Part shown: piece by piece, positions 1 to 6,603 of the stretch
Layout: the number at the start of each line of letters is the position of its first letter
Position numbering within the stretch: position 1 is the stretch's first letter
NCBI GenBank assembly: GCA_016939345.1
Contig: JAFGHG010000116.1
Coordinates: forward strand, 1 to 12,343
Reading direction: 5' to 3'
Length of the DNA stretch: 12,343 nucleotides
DNA from: Candidatus Omnitrophota bacterium
GTDB lineage: Bacteria; Omnitrophota; Gorgyraeia; Duberdicusellales; 4484-171
The notes under the pieces: generated by a model
What the model saw: the letters and a program-made list of their open reading frames with translations, nothing else
What the model was told of the DNA's origin: nothing
The model's database searches: none
Translations under genes and position numbers: made by a program

Positions 1-338
1 AATTTTTTATAATTTTCAACATATTGTATGGTTTTAGCAATGCTACTACATCTTGTGTAAATTTGTTATAATTTCCTTATGTTTATTATAAAGCTTAACT
101 ATCTATATTGCAAGATGTTACGAAAAACAGTCAATTTTTGCCAAAAAAAATCATTTTTGAAGGAAAAAGCTGTTTTGAGGAGGTTCAGAAAAAACAAAGT
201 GACCTGGTTTCAGAAAATTAAGCGACTAGAATTACCGGAGGTAAGCGTGCGGATTCTTAAATACGGAAGATTTCCGGGAAAAAAGGAAAAAATATTGTAA
301 ATAAAGGGTTATATAGGTATTAAATATATAAAATATGA
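1..338. other. AT-rich stretch downstream of lipA, no recognisable gene
   Basis: This left-edge stretch is clearly richer in A and T than the genes beside it. The plus strand has an open frame of 73 codons (79 to 300) whose product is very rich in Lys and Arg, with no domain or motif I recognise. Its ATG has no Shine-Dalgarno sequence and sits where an RNA from the -10 element at 67-72 would start. Two purine-rich GGAGG-like strings (177-183 and 237-241) lie inside it, but only the second is well spaced from a possible start (GTG at 247), which would leave only 17 codons. A short perfect inverted repeat (264-268 with 272-276) is present. No rho-independent terminator for the minus-strand operon is visible. 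I consider the 73-codon frame more likely chance than gene. Confidence 0.5.
64..72 (+). promoter_or_regulatory. Candidate extended -10 promoter element, plus strand
   Basis: A TG at 64-65, one spacer base and a perfect TATAAT at 67-72 form an extended -10 element. No good -35 hexamer lies 16 to 18 bases upstream, which extended -10 promoters can tolerate. Predicted initiation falls at about 79, the A of an ATG, so any product of the 73-codon frame there would come from a leaderless mRNA. In AT-rich DNA such matches arise by chance, so the call is weak. Confidence 0.25.
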
Positions 339-1184
339 TTATAGAGACAAATATAAAGAGGCAGCTGAATAGGAAGACCGGACATATGGACCGGATCTAA
401 CCCCTTTAAAACCGGAATTTATACAATATTTCTTATAAAAATCGAACTTTTCAAGACTAACGTATTCTTTTAGAGGGAAACTTCCCTTTCTGGGAGGCAA
501 ATACTGGCCAATGGCAATAAAATCGCAGTCAACATTACGTAGATCCTGTATGACCAGTTTGATTTCATCGGATTTCTCCCCTAAACCTAAGATAAGGCTG
601 GATTTGGTAAAAATCAGGGGGTTTAAAGTTTTTAGAATCTTTAATACAGACAAAGACCTATAATAATCATAACCTGACCTGACCTTATTATATAAGGAAG
701 GGCAGGTCTGCAAATCATGGCCTACGACCTGGCATCCGGAAAAAGCAATTTTTTGCAGCAGATCTCATCTGGCCATAAAATCGGGAATAAGCAATTCTAT
801 ATTTATATCAGAAGACATTTCTTTTAACTCTTTGACTATAAGACAAAAATGACCTGCTCCGAAATCATCAAGGTCATCACGCGAAGGAGAGGTTATGACA
901 ACATAATTAAGCCCCAGCTTGCTTACAGCCTCTATTATTTTTTGAGGTTCTCTGCTGTCAAGCCCGCAGGGATCTCCTTTTTTCACATTACAAAAGCGGC
1001 AATCTCTGGTGCAGGTATCACCGAGTATCATAAAGGCTGCTGTTTTATGGTTGAAACATTCCGAGATATTCGGACAAAGGGCCTGCTGGCATATAGTACT
1101 GATGCCTGCCTGCCTGATTATCTGTTTCATTTCACGGCAAAGACCCAGATCGGTCTTTTTATTGAACCAGGGCGGCTTTTTCAT
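339..1184 (-). pseudogene. lipA: Lipoyl synthase LipA, interrupted by one in-frame UGA
   Basis: LipA is a radical SAM enzyme that inserts two sulfur atoms into an octanoyl chain on a carrier protein (here presumably GcvH), giving lipoyl. The frame starts at ATG 1184 and overlaps the upstream lipoyl transferase gene by 26 bases. The auxiliary cluster motif CX4CX5C (C32, C37, C43) and the radical SAM motif CX3CX2C (C58, C62, C65) are intact. Codon 140 (bases 765-767) is TGA, just after the conserved IPDF motif. The same frame continues without a shift for 141 more codons and holds the TKS-LGLGE and IGQYL motifs and the terminal RSSY (residues 269-272), whose serine binds the auxiliary cluster. 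Read through, the product is 281 residues, near normal for the family. It is either a recent nonsense mutation, a sequencing error or a recoded codon. The separate halves should not be active: the first lacks the RSSY serine and the second lacks the radical SAM cluster. Confidence 0.85.
765..767 (-). other. In-frame UGA codon inside lipA
   Basis: This TGA is codon 140 of lipA and is the only stop within the reading frame. From memory of LipA alignments, this column follows the IPD[FL]xGx motif and is occupied by varied residues, including Trp in some cyanobacterial proteins. One base change from TGG (Trp) or CGA (Arg) would create it. At least six other genes in the window (pyk, the ttcA-like gene, rmuC, the DUF167 gene, gcvPA, gcvPB) end in TGA at sensible family C-termini, so UGA works as a stop in this genome. 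Confidence 0.85.
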
Positions 1185-1956
1185 GCTTTAAATTCCATAC
1201 AATGTTCTGATACTTGTTTTCAAACAGGAAATCAGCGGTTTTGTTTTCTTTTTCGCTTAAGTTACCCTTTACGAATTGGATATTAAAGTTGTTTTTAAAA
1301 CTATCGGCCAGCTTGCCTTTTAAATCATCAAAATCTGTTTTTTCCTTTAATAAAGAATCAAGGCAGGTGGCCCTGTCAAGACAATGGCTGATATTTTTAA
1401 AAGTCGCCTTTATCAACCCAGAATCTATCTGTTGAGGTATGCTTCCCTGCTGAAATATGATATCTTTTTTTCTCCGCTGGGCATTGCCTCCGATTTTTTT
1501 ACCTGATATTATCAAATCAAAGTGCTGCCAGGAAGAAAAACAAAAATTTCCGTAGGTTCCGAGCTCTTTTTTGCCTAAATCTTGGGCGAAAAAAGCCTCA
1601 AGGCCCAATGAAGAATAAAAATCTTTCAAAAACCCGGCTAATTTACAGTAAGCAGGTTTTACTTTATAAGGCAGGTTAAGATCAGCTAAAGAACAAACCA
1701 GGCTGTAAGTAAGTTCTTTGTCGTGAAGTATTGCGGCTCCGCCGCTTATCCTTCTGACAATGGGTATTTTTTGATTTCTTACAACTTCAAAGGCCTTTTG
1801 GCTATATCCTAAACTTACCCATGGCTTATGCCAGCCATAAAGGCGTAGAGTAGGCATTTTCTGCTCCGAAAAGTGAAAAAGCAGAGATTCGTCAACAGCC
1901 ATGTTATGATAACCGTTGTGTTTTTCATCTAAAATCAGTCGCCAATGATTTTGCAT
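1159..1956 (-). CDS. lipM: LipM-like octanoyl/lipoyl protein transferase (LplA/LipB superfamily)
   Basis: This 265-residue protein belongs to the biotin/lipoate ligase fold and loads octanoate (or free lipoate) onto the lipoyl domain of GcvH. The signature RRISGG (68-73) followed by the ELTYS segment (81-85), and the GKKIGGNAQ motif (152-160) that holds the substrate-binding Lys, are all present. A cysteine at residue 139, in a GNFCF segment just before that motif, corresponds to the catalytic Cys of Bacillus LipM octanoyltransferases. This favours LipM over an ATP-dependent LplA, though residue correspondence was judged by eye. The gene overlaps the end of gcvPB by 22 bases and the start of lipA by 26 bases, so translation is probably coupled. 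Together with LipA it would give lipoyl synthesis from fatty acid synthesis intermediates. The alternative is a lipoate protein ligase that scavenges lipoate, which would make the broken lipA harmless. Confidence 0.88.
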   Translation of the reverse strand: MQNHWRLILDEKHNGYHNMAVDESLLFHFSEQKMPTLRLYGWHKPWVSLGYSQKAFEVVRNQKIPIVRRISGGAAILHDKELTYSLVCSLADLNLPYKVKPAYCKLAGFLKDFYSSLGLEAFFAQDLGKKELGTYGNFCFSSWQHFDLIISGKKIGGNAQRRKKDIIFQQGSIPQQIDSGLIKATFKNISHCLDRATCLDSLLKEKTDFDDLKGKLADSFKNNFNIQFVKGNLSEKENKTADFLFENKYQNIVWNLKHEKAALVQ

Positions 1957-3665
1957 CTTAAATCAGGAAACCGGGCAGCCTTTACTTCGTCTACCCGTTT
2001 TACCCAAGAGGTATGAGGCGAGTCTTTGATATTCTGAAGGTCCTGGTCTATTTCCCTGTCTATTTTTTCCAAGCTTTTTATAAAATAATCAAGGGTCTGC
2101 TTTGATTCTGTTTCCGTAGGCTCTATCATCAAAGCCTCTTTGACGATCAAAGGAAAATACATGGTAGGCGGATGGATACCATAATCAATAAGCCGTTTGG
2201 CTATATCCAGGGCCGAAGCTCCTCTTTCTCTCTGCCGGCTGCAGGAAAAAACAACCTCATGCATACATGTCTTGTCATAGGGCAAATCAAAAGTCTTTTT
2301 TAGTTTTTCTTTTATGTAATTGGCATTCAATACGCTATTACTGGCAGCCCTAGCCAGGCCTCTTTCGCCCAGCCGTAATATATAAGCATAGGCCCTGACC
2401 AGAATAGAAAAATTTCCATAAAAACTCCTTAAACGCCCTATTGAGTTACAGGGTGAATAATCGAAATAAAAAATATTTTCTTTTTTTCCTACCAGAGGGA
2501 CAGGAAGAAAATCAATCAGCTTCTCGCCCACACCTATAACCCCGGCCCCAGGTCCGCCGCAGCCATGAGGAGTTGAAAAGGTCTTGTGAAGATTAAAATG
2601 GGCAACATCAAAACCCATCAAACCAGGATTCGTAAAGCCCATGAGGGGATTAAGGTTAGCTCCGTCATAATAAAGAAATCCGCCTTTTTTATGGATGATT
2701 TCTGCTATCTCAGTGATGTTTTCTTCGAAAAGGCCCAGAGTATTGGGATTGGTAAGCATCATAGCGGCAGTATCTTCGCTTACAAGGCTGTTTAGATAAT
2801 CCAGGTCGACTAAACCTTTTGAATTGCTTTTTACTATCTGTATTTTAAAACCGCACATAGCTGCTGTTGCAGGATTTGTCCCATGAGCTGAATCTGGTAT
2901 AATAACAGTGTTCTTCTTCTTGCCGCTGATCTGGTGGAACTTCTTTATCATCAACATCCCGCAAAGCTCTCCCTGCGCCCCGCTTGAAGGCTGCATGGAA
3001 AACCTTTTTAGACCAGTTATCCTGCATAAAAGCTGTTCTAGATTAAATATAACCTGCAGGGCTCCCTGCACATCTTGCTGGCATTGTAAAGGGTGAATAT
3101 CAATAAATCCGGATAAATCAGACAGCTCATCGTTGATTTTGGGATTATATTTCATGGTGCAGGAACCAAGAGGATAGAAATTACTGTCTACAGAAAAATT
3201 CCTCTCTGATAAAAGAGAAAAATGGCGAACCACCTGCAGTTCCCCTAAAGTAGGAATAGGCAGACTAGAACGCAGCAGGTTCTTCGCAAAAAAATCATTT
3301 GGATCTTTAGAAGGAACCTCTGGCCTGTCAATATAATGAGCCTGATGCAAGTCTCTGCTTTTTTCAAAAATCAGCCTAAAATCCTCCCTGTCCTTAAACG
3401 ACTGCGCCTGCTTTGATCTTTTATCCAGCAGGCCCTGTCTTAGGCTTAACTCCTTTTCCCTGTCTTTTAACAATAACTCTTTCTTCTTAAACTCCTCCAT
3501 GACCTGATCAAGCATCTCCTGCTCAGAAACCAATTCCTGCCTTTCTTCTTTTATAGAGTTCTCCTGTAACTGCAAAATCCTCCTCTGCTCCTTGATGTGC
3601 TCTTCTTCAAGCCTGATCTTCTGCAGCCGGTCCTCTAAGGGTTCCTTAATATCATAATCATCCAT
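1935..3665 (-). CDS. gcvPB: Glycine dehydrogenase (decarboxylating) subunit 2, with N-terminal coiled-coil extension
   Basis: GcvPB is the PLP-binding half of the two-subunit P protein, which decarboxylates glycine and passes the aminomethyl group to lipoyl-GcvH. The family region starts near residue 98 (RLIFEKS) and contains FYPLGSCTMKYNP (163-175), DSAHGTNPA (258-266), YYDGANLN (332-339) and the PLP lysine K361 in HFNLHKTFSTPHGCGGPG (356-373). At 576 residues it is about 90 to 100 longer than usual. The surplus (residues 1 to ~95) is highly charged, rich in Glu, Lys, Arg and Leu with heptad-like spacing, and predicts a long coiled coil. The ATG at 3665 overlaps the gcvPA stop by 8 bases. 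No ATG occurs at the family's normal start; the nearest internal ones (codons 51 and 56) would still leave 40 or more extra residues. The extension therefore appears genuine. Confidence 0.95.
   Translation of the reverse strand: MDDYDIKEPLEDRLQKIRLEEEHIKEQRRILQLQENSIKEERQELVSEQEMLDQVMEEFKKKELLLKDREKELSLRQGLLDKRSKQAQSFKDREDFRLIFEKSRDLHQAHYIDRPEVPSKDPNDFFAKNLLRSSLPIPTLGELQVVRHFSLLSERNFSVDSNFYPLGSCTMKYNPKINDELSDLSGFIDIHPLQCQQDVQGALQVIFNLEQLLCRITGLKRFSMQPSSGAQGELCGMLMIKKFHQISGKKKNTVIIPDSAHGTNPATAAMCGFKIQIVKSNSKGLVDLDYLNSLVSEDTAAMMLTNPNTLGLFEENITEIAEIIHKKGGFLYYDGANLNPLMGFTNPGLMGFDVAHFNLHKTFSTPHGCGGPGAGVIGVGEKLIDFLPVPLVGKKENIFYFDYSPCNSIGRLRSFYGNFSILVRAYAYILRLGERGLARAASNSVLNANYIKEKLKKTFDLPYDKTCMHEVVFSCSRQRERGASALDIAKRLIDYGIHPPTMYFPLIVKEALMIEPTETESKQTLDYFIKSLEKIDREIDQDLQNIKDSPHTSWVKRVDEVKAARFPDLRCKIIGD
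3381..3665 (-). other. Coding segment for the coiled-coil N-terminus of GcvPB
   Basis: These ~95 codons precede the homologous core of GcvPB. The translated segment is almost all Glu, Lys, Arg, Gln, Asp and Leu/Ile, has no Pro after residue 9, no Gly until residue 78 and no Cys, and shows a/d-like Leu, Ile and Met spacing, all typical of a long parallel coiled coil. The role is unknown; oligomerisation or docking of the glycine cleavage proteins is a reasonable inference only. Confidence 0.75.
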
Positions 3666-5004
3666 GAAGCACCTCGGCGAGAGTATTTACTAAATCATCA
3701 ATATCTTTTTTGGTTTTTTTCTCGGTGCAGCAGCTTAAAATACAATTTTTGTGTTCTTCGAATTCATTGCCAATATAATGACCAGCGATTATATTTTTTT
3801 GGTAAAGCTTGTTCAAGACGGCCTCAGGATCTTTAACCTCCCATATGAATTCATTAAAAAATCCCTGGCCGTAAGGCATGTTTACGCCTCTTACTTCTTT
3901 GATCCGTTTATAAAGATACTGGGCGTTGCTGAAAGAATAACCGGCCGCATCCTTTAATCCAGCCTCGCCCATAAAAGCAAGGTAAATAGTAGCAGCTATA
4001 ACATTTAAGGATTGATTCGAACAGATGTTGCTTGTAGCTTTCTCGCGCTTTATATGCTGTTCCCTTGTGGCAAGGGTAAGGCAAAAAGCCGGATTGTTGT
4101 CTTTATCGACTGTCCTGCCCACTATTCTGCCCGGCAACTGGCGAAGATATGCTTCTCTGGAAGCTAAAAAACCAAAAGAAGGCCCGCCAAACCTAAGACC
4201 TCCTCCTAAAGGCTGGCCGTCGCCGCAGACTATATCCATACCCAGTAAACCCGGTTCCTTGAATATAGCCAAAGACAAGGGATTGGTTATCATGACAGAT
4301 AAAGCACTTGATTTTTTGATTATCCTGGTGGATTCTGCCGCATCTTCGACCAGGCCAAAGTAATTAGGGCTCTGAAGGGCAAAACAGCAAGCCCCATCAT
4401 CAACGGAACGCGATAAAAAAGCAAGGTCAATCAGACCGTCTTTATCAAAAGGTATTAATTCGACAGAACAGTCAAGGCCGCTTAAATAAGTTTCAAGGGT
4501 CTTTCGGTACTGGGGATTGATCGAAGCCGAAACCAGGACTCTTGATTTTTTAGATATCCTCATGCTCATCAGAACTGCCTCAGCAAAAGCCGAAGCGCCA
4601 TCAAGCAAAGAGGCATTAGAAACCTCCATGCCGGTCAAAAGACAAATATAGCTCTGGTATTCGTATATCGCCTGTAATATACCCTGTGAGCATTCTGCCT
4701 GATAAGGGGTATAGGCGGTAACGAATTTAGAATTAGAAAGTAAATATTTTAAGCCAGCCGGAATATAGTGGTCGTAACAGCCTGCTCCAAGAAAAGAATT
4801 AAACTTATCTATGGTCTTATTTTTCTCAGCCAAAACCTTTAGCTCTCTTTTAAGGCCAAGTTCGCTAAGGCCGGGGCCAATTCCAAGAGGCTCTTTAAGC
4901 TTAAGGGACGAAGGTATGTGAGAAAAAAGGTCTTCAACAGAAGAAATGCCAAGACATCCAAGCATTTCCTTGACATCTTTTTCTGTGTTTAATATATAAG
5001 GCAT
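3658..5004 (-). CDS. gcvPA: Glycine dehydrogenase (decarboxylating) subunit 1
   Basis: GcvPA is the non-PLP-lysine half of the split P protein; it pairs with GcvPB to form the glycine decarboxylase. The 448-residue length is normal for the split subunit. Recognisable family segments are GAGCYDHYIPA (73-83), TAYTPYQAE-SQG-LQAI-EYQ (97-117), the LTGM-V-NASL-DGASA-AEA run (123-143) and a Gly-rich CGDGQPLGGGLRFGGPSFGF stretch in the C-terminal half. The ATG at 5004 shares one base with the gcvH stop (TAATG), and the gene's own TGA overlaps the gcvPB start, so the three are likely translationally coupled and made in equal amounts. There is no sign of truncation. Confidence 0.96.
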   Translation of the reverse strand: MPYILNTEKDVKEMLGCLGISSVEDLFSHIPSSLKLKEPLGIGPGLSELGLKRELKVLAEKNKTIDKFNSFLGAGCYDHYIPAGLKYLLSNSKFVTAYTPYQAECSQGILQAIYEYQSYICLLTGMEVSNASLLDGASAFAEAVLMSMRISKKSRVLVSASINPQYRKTLETYLSGLDCSVELIPFDKDGLIDLAFLSRSVDDGACCFALQSPNYFGLVEDAAESTRIIKKSSALSVMITNPLSLAIFKEPGLLGMDIVCGDGQPLGGGLRFGGPSFGFLASREAYLRQLPGRIVGRTVDKDNNPAFCLTLATREQHIKREKATSNICSNQSLNVIAATIYLAFMGEAGLKDAAGYSFSNAQYLYKRIKEVRGVNMPYGQGFFNEFIWEVKDPEAVLNKLYQKNIIAGHYIGNEFEEHKNCILSCCTEKKTKKDIDDLVNTLAEVLHG

Positions 5005-5384
5005 TAATGGGCCTCTTTCTCTACAAAATCCTTATAAGCATCATCTTTCATCAGGGATTCGGTTTCGCTTATATTCTTTATCTTTAATTTCACTATCCAT
5101 CCTTTATCGTAAGGGTCATTGTTTATCCATTGAGGGTTGTTAGTAAGCTCAGAATTGACTTTTATAACCTCTCCGCTTAAAGGCATATAGACTTCACTGG
5201 CGGTTTTAGTAGACTCAATAGTGGCAAATTGGCTGTTCTTATCAAAGCTTGAGCCCTCCTGGGGAAGTTCTATAAAAACAACATCGCCGAGCTGACTCTG
5301 GGCATAATCAGAGATGCCTACGGTAGCAATGTCGTGGTCTATTTTTACCCATTCATGAGAGTTGCTAAAAAGTAATCCTTTCAT
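5004..5384 (-). CDS. gcvH: Glycine cleavage system H protein
   Basis: GcvH is the 126-residue shuttle protein whose lipoyl arm carries the aminomethyl group from P to T and is then reoxidised by L protein. The N-terminal HEWV (10-13) and the QLGDVVFIELP strand (31-41) are typical. The lipoylation site is K60 in the ATIESTKTASEVYMPLSGEV region (55-74), where most homologues read ESVKA. The C-terminus has the expected NNDPYDKGWIVKLK segment. The start at 5384 is fixed by a strong Shine-Dalgarno 7 bases upstream, the best in the operon, in keeping with a need for more H protein than the other subunits. It lies 27 bases after gcvT. Its modification would depend on the two downstream lipoylation genes. 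Confidence 0.97.
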   Translation of the reverse strand: MKGLLFSNSHEWVKIDHDIATVGISDYAQSQLGDVVFIELPQEGSSFDKNSQFATIESTKTASEVYMPLSGEVIKVNSELTNNPQWINNDPYDKGWIVKLKIKNISETESLMKDDAYKDFVEKEAH

Positions 5385-5391
5385 GGTCTAT

Positions 5392-5399
5392 CCCTCCTT
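5392..5399 (-). promoter_or_regulatory. Strong Shine-Dalgarno sequence of gcvH
   Basis: The minus-strand string AAGGAGGG lies 7 bases before the gcvH ATG, an almost full complement to the 16S rRNA tail. Most other genes in the window have weak or no such sites, so this one should lift GcvH translation above its neighbours. Confidence 0.8.
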
Positions 5400-5411
5400 T
5401 TAAGAAAAATA

Positions 5412-6518
5412 TTACTTGCTTGGCTTGACTCTTGGCTGAATAAAAGGAAAACGGACTACTTCAGCCTTATATAATTTATCCCTTATTCCTATCTGAATAT
5501 CTTTAGCTGAGCCTAATATATTTCTATCAACAAAAGCCATACCGATAAATTGCTCAAGGTTAGGAGAAAATATGCCGCTGCTTACCCTGCCTATACATGA
5601 ACCGTTAAAAAAAACACCATAACCCTGCCGCGGCAGACCCCTTTCTTTTAAGACAAAACCTATTCTTTTTTGCAGGCTTGCCTTTTCTTTCAATCCTGAC
5701 AATTCCTTCTTTCCGTTAAATTCTTTATTAAGCTTTACAGCCCAGCCCAGACCGGCAGTATAAGGATCTATGTCCTCGCTAAGTTCATGGCCGTATAATG
5801 GATAGCCTGCCTCGATACGTAAAATATCTCTTGCACCCAGGCCGCAAAGAGTCAAACCCCTGTCCCGGCCTGCTTCTAATATCTTATCCCAAAAAATAAG
5901 AGCCTTGGCCCAGGGAAGATATATCTCGAAACCGTCTTCTCCGGTATAGCCGCTTCGAGAAATAACTATCTTATGACCTGAAAAGGAAAATTCCTCAAAA
6001 CTTAAGTATTTTAAATCGCTTACCTTTCTTTCAACGACATCATCTATTAAAAACGAAGAAACAGGGCCCTGAAGCGACAAAAGGGCAGTCCCATCGCTTT
6101 CATCTCTTATATCCACACCGCTGATCTTTTTTTGTTTAAGCCAGTTATAGACCTTTTCCTTATTGGCGGCATTAACCACGCAAAAAAAATCATCTTTTCT
6201 GCAGTAAACCATGCAGTCATCTAAGACTTTAGCCTTGTCATTGAGAAAAAGATTATACTGCATCTGTCCCGGGACAAGCTGGCTTATGTCATTGGTAACA
6301 GCCTGTTGAATAAAATCAAAAGACTTATTCCCTGAAATGACCAGCTGGCCCATATGAGAGGCATCAAACAGTCCGCAGGTATTTCTTGCGGCTTTGGCTT
6401 CGCCAAGAATGCTTTTATATTCAAGAGCCAAAGCATAACCGGCATAGTCTACTATCTTAGCCTTATGCTCCAGGTGCTTTTGATAAAACGGGGTCTTTTT
6501 CAATTCCATGGTTATCAT
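5412..6518 (-). CDS. gcvT: Glycine cleavage system T protein (aminomethyltransferase)
   Basis: GcvT releases ammonia from aminomethyl-lipoyl-GcvH and transfers the methylene group to tetrahydrofolate, giving 5,10-methylene-THF. Its 368 residues match the family. Visible signatures include GLFDASHMG (49-57), the NLFLNDKAKVLDDCMVY segment with the catalytic-region Asp pair at 100-101, SRSGYTGEDGFEIY (187-200) and the folate-pocket GLGARDILRIEAG (226-238). The last ~80 residues form the usual C-terminal barrel with LPRQGYGVF and the G-VSSG-FSP motif. Two in-frame ATGs lie at 6518 and 6509, neither with a Shine-Dalgarno; the second would remove three residues. It is the first gene of the glycine cleavage operon and follows an AT-rich gap with a promoter candidate. 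Nothing in that gap resembles a glycine riboswitch. Confidence 0.96.
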   Translation of the reverse strand: MITMELKKTPFYQKHLEHKAKIVDYAGYALALEYKSILGEAKAARNTCGLFDASHMGQLVISGNKSFDFIQQAVTNDISQLVPGQMQYNLFLNDKAKVLDDCMVYCRKDDFFCVVNAANKEKVYNWLKQKKISGVDIRDESDGTALLSLQGPVSSFLIDDVVERKVSDLKYLSFEEFSFSGHKIVISRSGYTGEDGFEIYLPWAKALIFWDKILEAGRDRGLTLCGLGARDILRIEAGYPLYGHELSEDIDPYTAGLGWAVKLNKEFNGKKELSGLKEKASLQKRIGFVLKERGLPRQGYGVFFNGSCIGRVSSGIFSPNLEQFIGMAFVDRNILGSAKDIQIGIRDKLYKAEVVRFPFIQPRVKPSK

Positions 6519-6557
6519 ATATCAAGGCAAGATTAAAAAACCTAAAAAGGATTAATA

Positions 6558-6585
6558 ATTCTACCATATAAATATATAATTTTAA
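6558..6585 (-). promoter_or_regulatory. Candidate promoter of the gcvT-lipA operon
   Basis: In the 85-base AT-rich gap between the PgeF gene and gcvT, the minus strand has an extended -10 (TG, G, TAGAAT; hexamer at 6563-6558) with a weak -35-like TTAAAA 16 bases upstream (6585-6580). Initiation near 6551 would leave a leader of about 33 bases before the gcvT ATG. The gap is among the longest in the run of minus-strand genes and marks a plausible operon boundary. The AT-rich setting makes a chance match possible. Confidence 0.4.
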
Positions 6586-6603
6586 CTAATTTTTTTTCAA
6601 TAC

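Noticed and set aside
264..276. Inverted repeat CGGAA-GAT-TTCCG as a transcription terminator
   Set aside because: The stem is only 5 base pairs. On the minus strand the T-rich run lies before, not after, the hairpin, and on the plus strand it is followed by A and G rather than T.
765..767. Genetic code change with UGA read as Trp or Gly throughout the genome
   Set aside because: Several genes here (pyk, ttcA-like, rmuC, DUF167, gcvPA, gcvPB) end with TGA at the expected C-terminus, TGG is used for Trp, and no other gene contains an internal TGA.
740..767. Selenocysteine insertion at the lipA UGA
   Set aside because: LipA has no redox Cys at this column and the bases after the UGA do not form an evident bacterial SECIS stem-loop; only a weak A-rich/T-rich pairing is visible.
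849..1286. Plus-strand open frame of 145 codons across lipA and the transferase gene
   Set aside because: It is antisense to two clearly conserved genes, has no recognisable domain and has no ribosome-binding site.
4025..4363. Plus-strand open frame of 112 codons inside gcvPA
   Set aside because: It lies wholly opposite a well-conserved coding region, and its composition reflects the complement of that gene.
6541..6550. CCTTTTTAGG palindrome followed by T-rich sequence as a terminator or attenuator before gcvT
   Set aside because: The stem would have only three base pairs, too weak to terminate transcription.
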